Shown: one piece after another, positions 7,630 to 16,377 of the stretch
Numbering within the stretch: position 1 is the stretch's first letter
How the letters are laid out: every line of letters begins with the position of its first letter
Assembly (NCBI GenBank): GCA_002348705.1
Contig: DEAU01000024.1
Coordinates: forward strand, 1,896-48,103
Length of the DNA stretch: 46,208 nucleotides
DNA from: Candidatus Neomicrothrix sp. UBA2974
GTDB taxonomy: Bacteria; Actinomycetota; Acidimicrobiia; Acidimicrobiales; MedAcidi-G1
Direction: 5' to 3'
Translations under genes and position numbers: made by a program
The notes under the pieces: model-generated
What the model was told of the DNA's origin: nothing
Database searches by the model: none
Seen by the model: the letters and a program-made list of their open reading frames with translations, nothing else

Positions 7630-9057
7630 GTGAATCCGACGATGGAGGATGCCCAACAGACGACGATACTGCGTCGCGTATCGCTGATTGTTGCCCTTGT
7701 CGCAGCGGCCACCGCAGCCGTCGGGATCCCGGCCCGAACCACCCACAACGCCCAAGTCAGTATCGACGAACCCCAGTACCTGATGACCGCCATCAGCCTC
7801 GGCGAAGACTTCGACCTCGACGTGTCTGACGAGATAGCCGAGAAGCGTTACCTGTCGTTTCACGAGGTCGGACTCAACACACAGACAATCGATCTCAACG
7901 AGGATGGCCAGAGGATCAGCCCCCACGACCCTCTTCTTCCGGCCATCCTCGCCTTACCCATGAGGGCCGGCGGGTGGGTGGCAGCCCGAGCCACGCTTGC
8001 CGTCATAGCCGGACTCTTGGCCGCCACCACGCTCTGGGTAGCTGTCCGCCGCTTCTCGGTTCCGGTCTTGACCGGAGGCTGGGTGGTAGGTGCCCTTTCA
8101 GCTACACCCCCACTTACCGCTTACGGCAGCCAGATCTACCCGGAGCTGCCCGCCGCCCTTGCCCTTATGGTCGCCGTCGGCGCCGCCACGGGCCTCCAAA
8201 GCGGGAGCAATTCACCCCCACGGATACGAGTGGTGGTTGCTCTCGTAATGGCCCTAACCGCCCTGCCGTGGTTATCGGTCAAATACGTCCCATTGACAGC
8301 CGCGGTTGCTGCTCTAGCCCTCTGGCGGCTCTGGCGGGACAACCGAAAACGCATACTTTTCGGTGGAAGCGTGGCCCTAATGGCCATGGGTCTCCTCTAC
8401 ATCGTTTTCCACCTGCGCGTCTATGGCGGCTGGACCGTCTATGCGGCAGGCGATCACTTCGTTGATGGCGAGTTCGGGGTAGTCGGTTTCAACCCCGACT
8501 ATTGGGGGCGCAGCCGACGCTTAGTCGGCCTTCTGGTCGACCGGCCCTACGGATTGGCCGCATGGTCACCAGCTTGGCTGGCACTGGCCCCAGCTCTCGG
8601 CGTTCTGCTGTCTCGTCGCCCCAACGGGTGGTCGCTGCTGGCCCTGCCGTTAGCCGCTGGTTGGGCAACCGCCACCTGGGTGGCACTCACCATGCATGGC
8701 TGGTGGTGGCCGGGACGCCAGGTGGTCGTCATCCTTCCGCTGGTAGTCGTGACCATCGCCATCGCCATCGATCGCGCCCGCCGCCTACTAATAACCCTGG
8801 TGGTAACCGCTGGCGTGGGCGCGGCCGGCTGGATCTGGGTGGCTATTGAAGCGTCAACCGGACGCCGAGCCCTTGCTGTTGACGTCACCGAGACCTCATG
8901 GCCAGGCTACCGATGGTTCTCCCTGCTGCTGCCTGACCTGCACCGCGGCTCAACCACCGATATTTGGTGGGCAGCCTGCTGGGCAGCCGTCCTGATGGCC
9001 GCAGCGCTCACCGCCGCCCGGCGGGCGTCAGTCCAGGGCAACGAGGATCCGGGCTGA
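7630..9057 (+). CDS. Polytopic membrane protein, GT-C glycosyltransferase-like
   Basis: The 475-residue protein is a polytopic membrane protein with roughly ten to twelve hydrophobic segments. After the first helix comes an extracytoplasmic loop containing 'SIDEPQYL'. An acidic Asp-Glu pair at this position is the hallmark of GT-C enzymes (PMT/GT39/ArnT-like), which take sugar from a polyprenyl-phosphate donor. No family could be assigned with certainty. A polyprenyl-phosphate-sugar synthase-like GT2 is encoded at 3069-4631, so a donor/acceptor relationship is plausible but inferred. The GTG start follows the permease stop by 15 bp. The last 30 bp overlap the convergent DtxR-family gene. Confidence 0.65.
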   Translation: MNPTMEDAQQTTILRRVSLIVALVAAATAAVGIPARTTHNAQVSIDEPQYLMTAISLGEDFDLDVSDEIAEKRYLSFHEVGLNTQTIDLNEDGQRISPHDPLLPAILALPMRAGGWVAARATLAVIAGLLAATTLWVAVRRFSVPVLTGGWVVGALSATPPLTAYGSQIYPELPAALALMVAVGAATGLQSGSNSPPRIRVVVALVMALTALPWLSVKYVPLTAAVAALALWRLWRDNRKRILFGGSVALMAMGLLYIVFHLRVYGGWTVYAAGDHFVDGEFGVVGFNPDYWGRSRRLVGLLVDRPYGLAAWSPAWLALAPALGVLLSRRPNGWSLLALPLAAGWATATWVALTMHGWWWPGRQVVVILPLVVVTIAIAIDRARRLLITLVVTAGVGAAGWIWVAIEASTGRRALAVDVTETSWPGYRWFSLLLPDLHRGSTTDIWWAACWAAVLMAAALTAARRASVQGNEDPG

Positions 9058-9699
9058 AGCGAAAGAGCCGACACCAACGAACTCGCCAGCAATCTCGATG
9101 GTGGTAGTGCCATCCGGCGAACTGGCTGTCACTCGACCCCGGTTCCCCGGCTTAACCTCCGCTCCCTCAAGAAACTCGAGCAGTCCTTCGCGGAACTCCA
9201 ACTCCTCGGGGATCCGCTCCACGGTGAACTCGATCCCGGGGGTCAGGTCGCTCAACACCGCCGAACGCTCTGGAGCCTTGTAACCGGCACCAGGAATGGG
9301 ATTGCCATGGGGGCAGGTGGTCGGATCGTCAAGAACCCGCATCATTGCGTCCTCAACCGGGCCAGAGATGATGTGCTCCCACTTGCCGGCCTCGTGATGG
9401 GCCTCAGCCCAAGGAAGACCGAGAATCTCCGTCAGGAAGCACTCGGCGAGGCGGTGGCGACGGACAACCTGTTTCGCCAGCTGGAAGCCAGCAGCGGTGA
9501 GCGAGATAAAGCCATCGTCGACAACCACGAGGCTTTCCTTCTCCATCCGACGGACCATCTCTGACACCGCCGGGCGGGAAACTTCGAGGCGCTCAGCGAT
9601 ACGGGCCTGGATGACATCCACTTCGTCCTCGGCCAATTCGAAGATGGTCTCGCAGTACTCCTCAAACGCCGGGTGGTATTCGGGGGTTTCATATGTCAC
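9028..9699 (-). CDS. DtxR/IdeR-family metal-dependent transcriptional regulator
   Basis: The 223-residue product matches the full three-domain DtxR/IdeR layout: an N-terminal winged helix (about 12-75, recognition helix 'SRPAVSEMVRRM'), a dimerisation and metal-binding domain (about 76-145, including 'HRLAE', 'KWEH' and 'GNPIPG'), and a C-terminal SH3-like FeoA domain. Ancillary-site ligands are conserved (H82, E86, H101), as are the primary-site E108 and H109. The other two primary ligands differ: DtxR Met10 aligns with Glu14 and Cys102 with Gly105. Such regulators repress iron uptake when metal is bound. The GTG start overlaps the TGA of the upstream epimerase gene (GTGA), so they share a transcript. 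Nearby iron transport genes and DtxR-like boxes make local control very likely. Confidence 0.9.
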   Translation of the reverse strand: MTYETPEYHPAFEEYCETIFELAEDEVDVIQARIAERLEVSRPAVSEMVRRMEKESLVVVDDGFISLTAAGFQLAKQVVRRHRLAECFLTEILGLPWAEAHHEAGKWEHIISGPVEDAMMRVLDDPTTCPHGNPIPGAGYKAPERSAVLSDLTPGIEFTVERIPEELEFREGLLEFLEGAEVKPGNRGRVTASSPDGTTTIEIAGEFVGVGSFASARILVALD

Positions 9700-10715
9700 G
9701 AAGACAAACTACCCGACACCACCGAAGGGATCCTAGAAGTTCTCACTTCCCAGCCATTCTGAGCCCTTTGATAGTCGACCTGGGCGGCAAGACCGTCTTC
9801 AAGGCTGGTAGTCGGGACCCAGCCAATGACTTCGCGCAGGCGTTCCACACTGGCGTGGGTGAGATCCGGGTCGCCGGGCGGACGGCCCTGATAGTCCAGA
9901 GGGACTGGACAGCCGACTAGGTGCTCAACCAGATCCAGGACTTCAACAAGCGCGGTGGTCGTCGACGACCCAACGTTCAAAACGCAACCAGCAATCCCGG
10001 GAGCATCTGCGAGGCGGACTACGGCGTCGACCACGTCATCCACAAAGGTAAAAGACCGTCTCTGGCTACCGTCACCGCGAAGGGGGAAGGCGGGACCACC
10101 AAGAGCAGCTTTGATCATCCGGTGGAAAGCCATATCGGGTCGCTGCCGCGGGCCGTATACGGTGAAGAAACGCAACGGGACGACGTCCAGCCCTCTTGCT
10201 CCGTAGAGGGCGGCTAGGTGCTCGGTAGAGAGTTTGGTCAGTCCATATGGACTTAGGGGCCTAACCGGAGCTTCCTCCGGAGTAGCTCCCTTCACTGCGC
10301 CATATACCGACGAACTGGACGCCATTAATACCCGCTTGACGCCAGTGGACAAACTGGCCTCCAGTAGACGTTGGGTGGCCATCACATTGCGTTCTAGGTG
10401 GTCGGCAAAGCCAGCACCCCAGGATGTCTGAACGCCTGGCTGACCGGCTAGGTGGAACACGACATCCACCCCGTCTAGAAGCGACTCAAGGTCGGCCATG
10501 ACCAAATCGTCTGGTCGGAACCCGAAGCCGGGTTGTGCCAGAGCTCGCTCAAGGTTTCCGAGTTTCACCTCAGGTTCATAGGTGGGCGTCAGACAGTCGA
10601 CACCCACCACCCGATGCCCCAAGGCGAGAAGCCGGTCGACCAACTTGGACCCGATGAAGCCCGCGCAGCCGGTCACCAAATGCACCGGTCCGGCCTGCCT
10701 CCGCGTCTCATCCAT
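9696..10715 (-). CDS. NAD-dependent sugar-nucleotide epimerase/dehydratase (extended SDR)
   Basis: The 339-residue protein is an extended short-chain dehydrogenase. It has the NAD-binding GCAGFIG motif (16-22), the 'SSSVYG' strand with the catalytic Ser/Thr region and the 'YGLTK' YxxxK pair. The pattern 'VYGPRQRPDMAFHRMI' is typical of UDP-glucuronate or UDP-glucose 4-epimerase-like enzymes that supply sugars for envelope polysaccharide. The exact nucleotide sugar cannot be told. It is the first gene of a two-gene unit with the DtxR-family regulator, overlapping by 4 bp, an odd pairing that places an envelope gene under the regulator's own promoter. The ATG has no ribosome site; a promoter with a DtxR-like palindrome lies 19-44 bp upstream. 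Confidence 0.8.
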   Translation of the reverse strand: MDETRRQAGPVHLVTGCAGFIGSKLVDRLLALGHRVVGVDCLTPTYEPEVKLGNLERALAQPGFGFRPDDLVMADLESLLDGVDVVFHLAGQPGVQTSWGAGFADHLERNVMATQRLLEASLSTGVKRVLMASSSSVYGAVKGATPEEAPVRPLSPYGLTKLSTEHLAALYGARGLDVVPLRFFTVYGPRQRPDMAFHRMIKAALGGPAFPLRGDGSQRRSFTFVDDVVDAVVRLADAPGIAGCVLNVGSSTTTALVEVLDLVEHLVGCPVPLDYQGRPPGDPDLTHASVERLREVIGWVPTTSLEDGLAAQVDYQRAQNGWEVRTSRIPSVVSGSLSS

Positions 10716-10733
10716 GGATTGGCAGTGTACGAC

Positions 10734-10759
10734 ATTATGTGTAAGGAATGCCTAACACA
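10734..10759 (-). promoter_or_regulatory. Promoter and DtxR-type operator of the epimerase-dtxR operon
   Basis: On the minus strand a -10 hexamer CATAAT (plus-strand 10734-10739) lies about 18 bp before the epimerase ATG. The imperfect 22-bp palindrome at 10738-10759, symmetric at most positions and centred on TAAGGAATGCCTAA (10742-10755), fills the -35/-10 spacer. The core is TWAGG-N4-CCTAA as in nested IdeR sites. This geometry is that of classical repression and suggests autoregulation. It may also influence the divergent thiolase-like gene. Confidence 0.5.
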
Positions 10760-10832
10760 GTCAGACATTCCCTTGGGCCGATTTCCGGCTGCCAGTGCCT
10801 CTCCGGCTATTGGACGCGACGAAGATGGCAGA

Positions 10833-12320
10833 ATGACTCTGGATCCCCGCACGCCGGTGATCGTCGGTGTTGCCCAAGTGACCGACCGGGTCGCCGACCC
10901 GACGGTGGCCCGCACCACTATCGAGATCATGACAGACGCATGTCGATCGGCTGCCACCGACGCCGGTCAAGTCGGAGCAGTCACCGAGGTAGACGTGGTC
11001 GCTGTGGTCGGCGGTCTTTGGAGCTACCCCGACCCCGGGCGCCAGGTGGCAACTGCCATTGGGGCCGGTAGGGCCACCACCCTTTTAACAGGACTTTCAG
11101 GCACCTCTCCGCAACGCCTGCTCGACCATCTCGCCGACCGCATCTCCGACGGCGATCTAGAAGCCGCCCTCATGGTCGGTGGCGAGGCCTTCCGGTCCCG
11201 TCGACGGGCCCGCCGGGCTGGCGTTGAAGTTCGACGCGACGTTGACACGAGCATTCCGGCAGCAAAGCGATACGAAGGCTCACTGGTGATGGCCACGTCT
11301 CATGAGGAAGCCCGCGGCCTGGTCGAACCTGGCGTCTTTTACCCGATTGTGGAGACGGCCATTCGGCACCATCGCGGCGAAACCATCGACGGACACCGCA
11401 GGAGGGTCGGCGAACTATGGTCCCGCTTCAACGCCGTGGCTGTCGGAAATCCTCACGCCGCGACTCGAACACCCATGGATTCCGACGCGATAACCGTTCC
11501 GTCGGCTGACAATCGAATGGTCTCTGCCCCGTATACGAAGGCGATGATGGCCAACAACAGCGTCGATCAGGCGGGTGCGGTCCTGCTCGTATCGGCGGCC
11601 CGGGCAGAGGCGTTCGGTGTACCCCGTGACCGCTGGATCTTTCCGTGGGTTGGTAGTCGAGCTGATGATCCAGCCTCGCCAAGCGAACGAATGGAACTCC
11701 ACAGGTCACCAGGAGCGCGGAAGGCCGGTCGACGGGCTCTGGAAACGGTCGGATTGGGCATCGATGACGTGGACCACCTGGACCTTTACGCATGCTTCCC
11801 GTCATCTGTTCAGGTCTGCGCCACAGAATTGGGTCTCGACGTCGATGCCGAGACTAGGCCGCTAACCGCCACCGGGGGCTTGACGTTCGCCGGAGCCCCT
11901 CACTCCAACTCGGTCGGTCAGTCTCTTGCCGCCCTGGTAGGTCGTCTCCGCGACGAGCCTGGCACGGCACTGTTGTATGCAAACGGCGGCTATCTGGGCA
12001 AGCACGCCTTCGGCGTCTATAGCTCCCAGCCTCCATCAACCGGCTACAGGAGCGTCCGGGAGACAGAAGTAGAGGACGTTGCCGAAAGCCCCCCTCGCCG
12101 CCCAGATCCGGACTTCGCTGGGCAGGCCATTGTGGACGGCTACACCGTTCGTCACGACCGCGATGGTCAGCCGACTGATGCCATCGTGGCCGCTCTAAAC
12201 GTCAATGGCGCCCGGGTGTGGGGCGGCTCCAACGACCGTGCCACGCTCAAGGAACTCCTTACCCGCGACCTTGTCGGTCAACCGTGCGAACTTGATCTCC
12301 AAGGCAGCGTTTACCTTTAG
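10833..12320 (+). CDS. Thiolase-like protein lacking the usual catalytic Cys
   Basis: The 495-residue protein has the overall layout of the thiolase superfamily: 'PVIVGVAQVTDR' at the start, a long N-terminal half, 'DHLDLYACFPSSVQ' and a C-terminal 'TGGLTFAGAPHSNSVGQ' with the conserved His region. Thiolases cleave or form 3-ketoacyl-CoA. Here the segment that normally carries the nucleophilic Cys reads 'GLSGTSPQRLL', and the C-terminal Cys motif is replaced by 'ANGGYLGKHA', so classical thiolysis is doubtful. Actinobacterial relatives are usually labelled acetyl-CoA acetyltransferase. The ATG at 10833 was chosen because the family-like sequence begins there; the frame is open further upstream but overlaps the divergent promoter. 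The next gene follows after 34 bp. Confidence 0.75.
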   Translation: MTLDPRTPVIVGVAQVTDRVADPTVARTTIEIMTDACRSAATDAGQVGAVTEVDVVAVVGGLWSYPDPGRQVATAIGAGRATTLLTGLSGTSPQRLLDHLADRISDGDLEAALMVGGEAFRSRRRARRAGVEVRRDVDTSIPAAKRYEGSLVMATSHEEARGLVEPGVFYPIVETAIRHHRGETIDGHRRRVGELWSRFNAVAVGNPHAATRTPMDSDAITVPSADNRMVSAPYTKAMMANNSVDQAGAVLLVSAARAEAFGVPRDRWIFPWVGSRADDPASPSERMELHRSPGARKAGRRALETVGLGIDDVDHLDLYACFPSSVQVCATELGLDVDAETRPLTATGGLTFAGAPHSNSVGQSLAALVGRLRDEPGTALLYANGGYLGKHAFGVYSSQPPSTGYRSVRETEVEDVAESPPRRPDPDFAGQAIVDGYTVRHDRDGQPTDAIVAALNVNGARVWGGSNDRATLKELLTRDLVGQPCELDLQGSVYL

Positions 12321-12354
12321 CCCATCTGTTCCCTTCCCGACGACAGGAATCCCC

Positions 12355-13488
12355 TTGCAGACACCAATCACCAAGATGTTCGGCATCGAATTTCCGATTG
12401 TCGCCTTTACCCACTGCCGTGACGTCGTCGCCGCCGTCACCAAGGCCGGTGGTCTTGGTGTACTGGGTGCAGTCGCCCACAGCGACGAGCAGTTGGAGAT
12501 CGACATGAACTGGATAGAGGACGAGGTCGGCGGCCGCCCTTACGGCGTCGACCTGATCGTGCCCGCCCGCTACGCCGGCTCCGAGGAAGGCGGCCTGAGC
12601 GTGGCCGACCTCGTCGAGGCCATTCCCGGCGCCCACAAGGAGTTCGTGGACGAATTACTGGAGCGTTACGGGGTCCCAGTGGATTCTGATACCACTCGCG
12701 GCTGGGCCGAGCGGTCAGACGACGCCCCTTTCTCGGCCAACCGGGCAAGTCGGCAGATGGACGTCGCGTTAGCCCACCAACCGGCGCTAATTGCTAACGC
12801 CCTAGGCCCGCCGCCAGCCGAAATGGTTGAAAGGTGCCACGAGGCGAAGGTCAAGGTCGGCGCGCTGGCTGGCTCGAGGGTCCACGCCGAACGACACGTG
12901 GCTGCTGGAGCTGACGTCATCATCGCCCAAGGCACTGAGGGTGGTGGCCACACCGGCCAGGTCGGATCCATGGTCCTACTCCCCGAGGTTGTTGACGCCG
13001 TAGCCCCGGTACCCGTCTTGGGGGCCGGCGGGATCGGCCGGGGCCGGCAAGTGGCAGCAGCGATGGCCCTCGGTGCCGCCGGCGTGTGGTGTGGATCAGT
13101 CTGGCTGACCACCGAGGAAGCCGAGACACACCCAGTGGTTAAGAAAAAGATGCTGGCCGCCGGTTCCGGCGACACGCTGAGGTCCCGGTCTATGACCGGC
13201 AAACCTGCCCGGATGCTTCGCACGGCGTGGACCGAAGAGTGGGACCGCGAAGACACTCCAGACCCGTTAGGCATGCCACTTCAACCCATGCTGACGGGCA
13301 CAGCCATCGACCGGATCAACCGGGCTGCTCACCGCGAGGGATCGGGCGCCGAAGCCTTGGCCACATATTTTGTGGGCCAGGTAGTCGGCACAATGAACCG
13401 AACTCGCGGAGCGGGGCAGGTCGTCATCGACATGATGGAGGAATTCATCGAGGCCACTCAAGCCCTCGCCTCACACCTGGAGACCTGA
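12355..13488 (+). CDS. Nitronate monooxygenase/2-nitropropane dioxygenase-like flavoprotein
   Basis: The 377-residue protein is a TIM-barrel FMN enzyme of the nitronate monooxygenase family. Visible marks are 'TKAGGLGVLGAV' near the N terminus, 'IIAQGTEGGGHTGQVGS' carrying the conserved catalytic-region His, and the phosphate-binding 'VLGAGGIGRGRQVAAAMALGA'. Members oxidise alkyl nitronates or act on other electron-rich acids; many actinobacterial copies lie in lipid or steroid catabolism clusters and have unknown substrates. The TTG start at 12355 is preferred because AGGAAT lies at proper spacing and the protein then starts with the expected 'TPITKMFGIEFPIV'. It probably shares a transcript with the thiolase-like gene. 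It ends 21 bp from the convergent SDR gene. Confidence 0.8.
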   Translation: MQTPITKMFGIEFPIVAFTHCRDVVAAVTKAGGLGVLGAVAHSDEQLEIDMNWIEDEVGGRPYGVDLIVPARYAGSEEGGLSVADLVEAIPGAHKEFVDELLERYGVPVDSDTTRGWAERSDDAPFSANRASRQMDVALAHQPALIANALGPPPAEMVERCHEAKVKVGALAGSRVHAERHVAAGADVIIAQGTEGGGHTGQVGSMVLLPEVVDAVAPVPVLGAGGIGRGRQVAAAMALGAAGVWCGSVWLTTEEAETHPVVKKKMLAAGSGDTLRSRSMTGKPARMLRTAWTEEWDREDTPDPLGMPLQPMLTGTAIDRINRAAHREGSGAEALATYFVGQVVGTMNRTRGAGQVVIDMMEEFIEATQALASHLET

Positions 13489-13509
13489 TCCCAGCCAGAT
13501 CCAGATGAC

Positions 13510-14271
13510 TCAGTTGAGATTGACCAGCTGACCGCCATCAACGAGAACGGCATGACCAGTCATCCACGACGCTGCGTCCGAGGCCATGAAGACGACGGTT
13601 TGGGCAATGTCCTCTGGCTCGCCCAAACGCTTGAGCGGAAGCATCTCTGCGATCGCGTCACCTCGACCGTCTTCCCATAGCGCCCGTGCAAAGTCAGTCC
13701 GGACTAGACCTGGACAGACCGCGTTAACCCGCACCGCGGGACCCACCTCGGCGGCAAGTTGCTCAGTCAGATGAACAAGTGCCCGCTTGGTGATGTCGTA
13801 AACGCCAAGTATGGCGTTGGTGCCAAAGGCTCCGACCGAAGAAACGTTTACCACGGCGCCGCCGTGCTCCTTCATCCAACGGTTCCAACAGGCTTGGGTC
13901 CACACAAGCGGAGCGGTCAGATTTGTGGAAAAGGTCTTCTCCCATCGAGGCACGTCGATCTCGATGACCGGACCGGCGTAGGGATTGGTGGCCGCGTTGT
14001 TCACCAAGATGTCAATCGCACCAAAGGCCTCCATAGTGGCATCTAGTACTCGCTCCATGTCTTCTGTCTTACCGATGTGCCCGGCGACGTATGTGAGGTC
14101 TCCTCCGGTAGAGGACTGCAGTTCGGCGACCGTGGTGGCACACGATTCCTCGTTGCGACTGGTGACCATCACCTTCGCCCCCGCCTCGGCCATCGCCCCA
14201 GCAATGCCCCTGCCGATCCCGCGTGAGCCACCAGTGACGATCGCGACCTTGCCGTCCAGTCGAATGTCCAT
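13510..14271 (-). CDS. Short-chain dehydrogenase/reductase (FabG-like)
   Basis: A classical SDR of 253 residues. It has the cofactor motif 'TGGSRGIGRG' near residue 13, the 'NNAA' strand, catalytic Ser in 'NVSSVGAFG', the YxxxK pair in 'YDITKRA' and the C-terminal 'ASWMTGHAVLVDGG'. It is probably an NAD(P)-dependent 3-oxoacyl or alcohol/ketone oxidoreductase; the substrate is not predictable. The ATG at 14269-14271 is chosen over a TTG nine bases upstream because the family begins 'MDIRLDGKVAIVTGG'. It follows an acyl-CoA ligase on the same strand with a 93-bp gap, so it may share its transcript and act on CoA-bound intermediates. Confidence 0.8.
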   Translation of the reverse strand: MDIRLDGKVAIVTGGSRGIGRGIAGAMAEAGAKVMVTSRNEESCATTVAELQSSTGGDLTYVAGHIGKTEDMERVLDATMEAFGAIDILVNNAATNPYAGPVIEIDVPRWEKTFSTNLTAPLVWTQACWNRWMKEHGGAVVNVSSVGAFGTNAILGVYDITKRALVHLTEQLAAEVGPAVRVNAVCPGLVRTDFARALWEDGRGDAIAEMLPLKRLGEPEDIAQTVVFMASDAASWMTGHAVLVDGGQLVNLN

Positions 14272-14364
14272 GGGCCACAACCCTAGAACCGCTGCTGTGA
14301 AGCACCCGTAGCGGGCGCGGACAACCCTCGCGTTAGTAGGTCGCGGTCAAACCGCTGCCGGCAC

Positions 14365-15921
14365 CTATGAGACCCGACGGTCGCGCCCCTCCCAGTAGGG
14401 CTCGCGCAGCACGTTCTTGAGGATCTTTCCCGACGGGTTACGGGGAATTTCCTCAACAAAGTCGACCGTCTTTGGGCACTTGAAACCAGCTAGCCGCTCA
14501 CGGGCATAGGCCAGGATCTCGTCAGCGGTCAGTTCTGATTCAGGCACTGGAATAACTAGGGCCTTACCGACCTCGCCCCATTTGTCGTCAGGGACCCCAA
14601 TGACAGCCACGTCGGCTATTCCCTCGTTCGCCATCAACGCGTTCTCAACTTCGGCCGGATAGACGTTTTCACCGCCCGAGATGATCATGTCCTTTACCCG
14701 GTCATAGATGTAGAGGTAGCCATCATCCATGTAGGCAGCATCTCCAGTGCGCAACCATCCCTCACCCGGCAGCGCTTTAGCGGTCTCGTCGGGCATGTTC
14801 CAGTAGCCCTTCATGTTTCCGGCATGGCGCATCCAGACTTCACCCACCTCGCCATCAAACATCTCCTCACCGGTCTCAGGATCCACGATCTTCATCTCCA
14901 TGCCCCGAATGGGTTTGCCTGCTGAACGCAGCAGCTTCGGGTCGGCGCCACCACCGTGGTCCTCCGGTGGGAGAGTCGTTCCAGCCCCTGTGGACTCTGT
15001 CATGGCGTATACCTGGAAGTACTTGCAGCCGAACTGCTCCATTGACTTCACCAAGACGTCCTCGGTTATTGGCGACGCCCCGTAGGCGATGTACTGCATC
15101 GAGGACAGGTCTATACCCTCACTAGGAACCAGCAGGAAGAACTGCAGGATGGCCGGCACGAAAATGGCGTGCGTAGTGGCTTCGGCCTCAATGATCTGCA
15201 GTGCAGCGACCGGGTCGAACTCCCGCATCATGACGGTGGTGGCCCCATTGGCCATACCAAAGAGGGCCCATCCACTGCCGGCTATGTGGAAGAGCGGCAT
15301 CACGCAGAAATTGCGCGACTCTTGATCCATGTCCCAATCGACAGTGGCAAACAAGGCTTGAAAGTTGGCGTTGGTGCTCTGCACACCCTTTGGTAGTCCT
15401 GTGGTCCCCGAGCTATATAGCTGGGAGCAAACATCCTCGTCGGTTGCCGGGACTCGCTCACAATCGCTGCCGTGGGCGTCTCGCCAACCGAAATAGGAAA
15501 CATGGTCGCCAGCTGAGCCAATTGCCACGATGGTCTCTACATGCTCCAGGTCCGACTCAAAGGAAGCCAGATGGTCGGCAAACTCCTCGTGGACGACCAG
15601 CACCTTCGCCTGAGAGTCGTTGACGATGTAGGCCATCTCGGGTGGGGCGAGACGCCAGTTAACGGCCACGGTGACCGCGTTGCGATAGGCGCACCCGAAA
15701 AGAACTTCGAAGTATTCGATGGAATTCTTGTCGATGAATGCCACCCGGTCTTGGGAGCCGACTCCCGCTTCAGCTAAAGCGTTGGCCACCCGAGCGGAAC
15801 GGGCCTGCAACTCGTTCCAGGACAGCCGCTCCTCACCTAGCACGATCATGTCCTGATCCCCCAGAGCAGCAGCCCCAAGGTCGATTACGTCAGCAAAACT
15901 CTTAACAACTGAAAGGTCCAT
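14365..15921 (-). CDS. Acyl-CoA synthetase (AMP-dependent ligase)
   Basis: The protein of 518 residues belongs to the ANL superfamily and should activate a carboxylic acid as acyl-AMP and then acyl-CoA. The phosphate-binding loop 'YSSGTTGLPKG', the 'YAMTES' motif, the hinge-region 'RVKDMIISGGENVYPAEVE' and the C-terminal 'NPSGKILK' with the catalytic Lys are all present. The motif set fits medium- or long-chain fatty acid or aromatic acid ligases of actinobacteria. I chose ATG at 15919-15921, starting 'MDLSVVKS'; a GTG seven codons upstream is possible. The gene precedes the SDR on the same strand. The roughly 100 bp between it and the next gene contain no recognisable element. Confidence 0.85.
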   Translation of the reverse strand: MDLSVVKSFADVIDLGAAALGDQDMIVLGEERLSWNELQARSARVANALAEAGVGSQDRVAFIDKNSIEYFEVLFGCAYRNAVTVAVNWRLAPPEMAYIVNDSQAKVLVVHEEFADHLASFESDLEHVETIVAIGSAGDHVSYFGWRDAHGSDCERVPATDEDVCSQLYSSGTTGLPKGVQSTNANFQALFATVDWDMDQESRNFCVMPLFHIAGSGWALFGMANGATTVMMREFDPVAALQIIEAEATTHAIFVPAILQFFLLVPSEGIDLSSMQYIAYGASPITEDVLVKSMEQFGCKYFQVYAMTESTGAGTTLPPEDHGGGADPKLLRSAGKPIRGMEMKIVDPETGEEMFDGEVGEVWMRHAGNMKGYWNMPDETAKALPGEGWLRTGDAAYMDDGYLYIYDRVKDMIISGGENVYPAEVENALMANEGIADVAVIGVPDDKWGEVGKALVIPVPESELTADEILAYARERLAGFKCPKTVDFVEEIPRNPSGKILKNVLREPYWEGRDRRVS

Positions 15922-16023
15922 AGCCCCAAACCTACCCGCCACTATGTATCCGAAATCCAGCCGCCAACCCCAAATATCGACGCATCAGCCCGACCGTTCA
16001 GATGCCGGGACCTAACCGTGTCA

Positions 16024-16326
16024 CTAGAGGAGTTTGGTTACCGACGCGCCGTCATACCGTTCGATTGACACCCCTGACATACCACAATCTCCAAGCGCCC
16101 GTTGAAAAATCCGACTGTGATCGGCCTTCTGGTGCGCCCCCAAGTGCTCATCGGATTCCCAGCGCTCAAATAGGTTCAGTTGCCCAGCGATCAGTGGATC
16201 AGCCGCTATCACGTATTCCAGACAACCTTCCTCAGCTCGAGTCGCCTCCACCACGGTGGCGACCGCTGCGAGCATGTCGTCAGACCGTTCGGGGTCAAAT
16301 GTGATGTTGCCAGCAAGGACAATCAT
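16024..16326 (-). CDS. ABM-domain (YgiN-like) monooxygenase family protein
   Basis: A 100-residue protein with the ferredoxin-like dimeric alpha-beta barrel of the antibiotic biosynthesis monooxygenase family. The family pattern is visible in 'AGNITFDPERSDDM', 'TRAEEGCLEYVIAADP' and 'LFERWESDEHLGAHQKADH'. Members include cofactor-free quinol monooxygenases, but many have unknown roles. The ATG at 16324-16326 is preceded by a strong GGAGG ribosome site, which decides the start against longer readings. It is divergent from the tag gene across about 50 bp. Confidence 0.8.
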   Translation of the reverse strand: MIVLAGNITFDPERSDDMLAAVATVVEATRAEEGCLEYVIAADPLIAGQLNLFERWESDEHLGAHQKADHSRIFQRALGDCGMSGVSIERYDGASVTKLL

Positions 16327-16377
16327 TTGTGAGCCTCCAGGGGTCGAAATCGGTGGACCGAAGCGTACTGTCGACCC

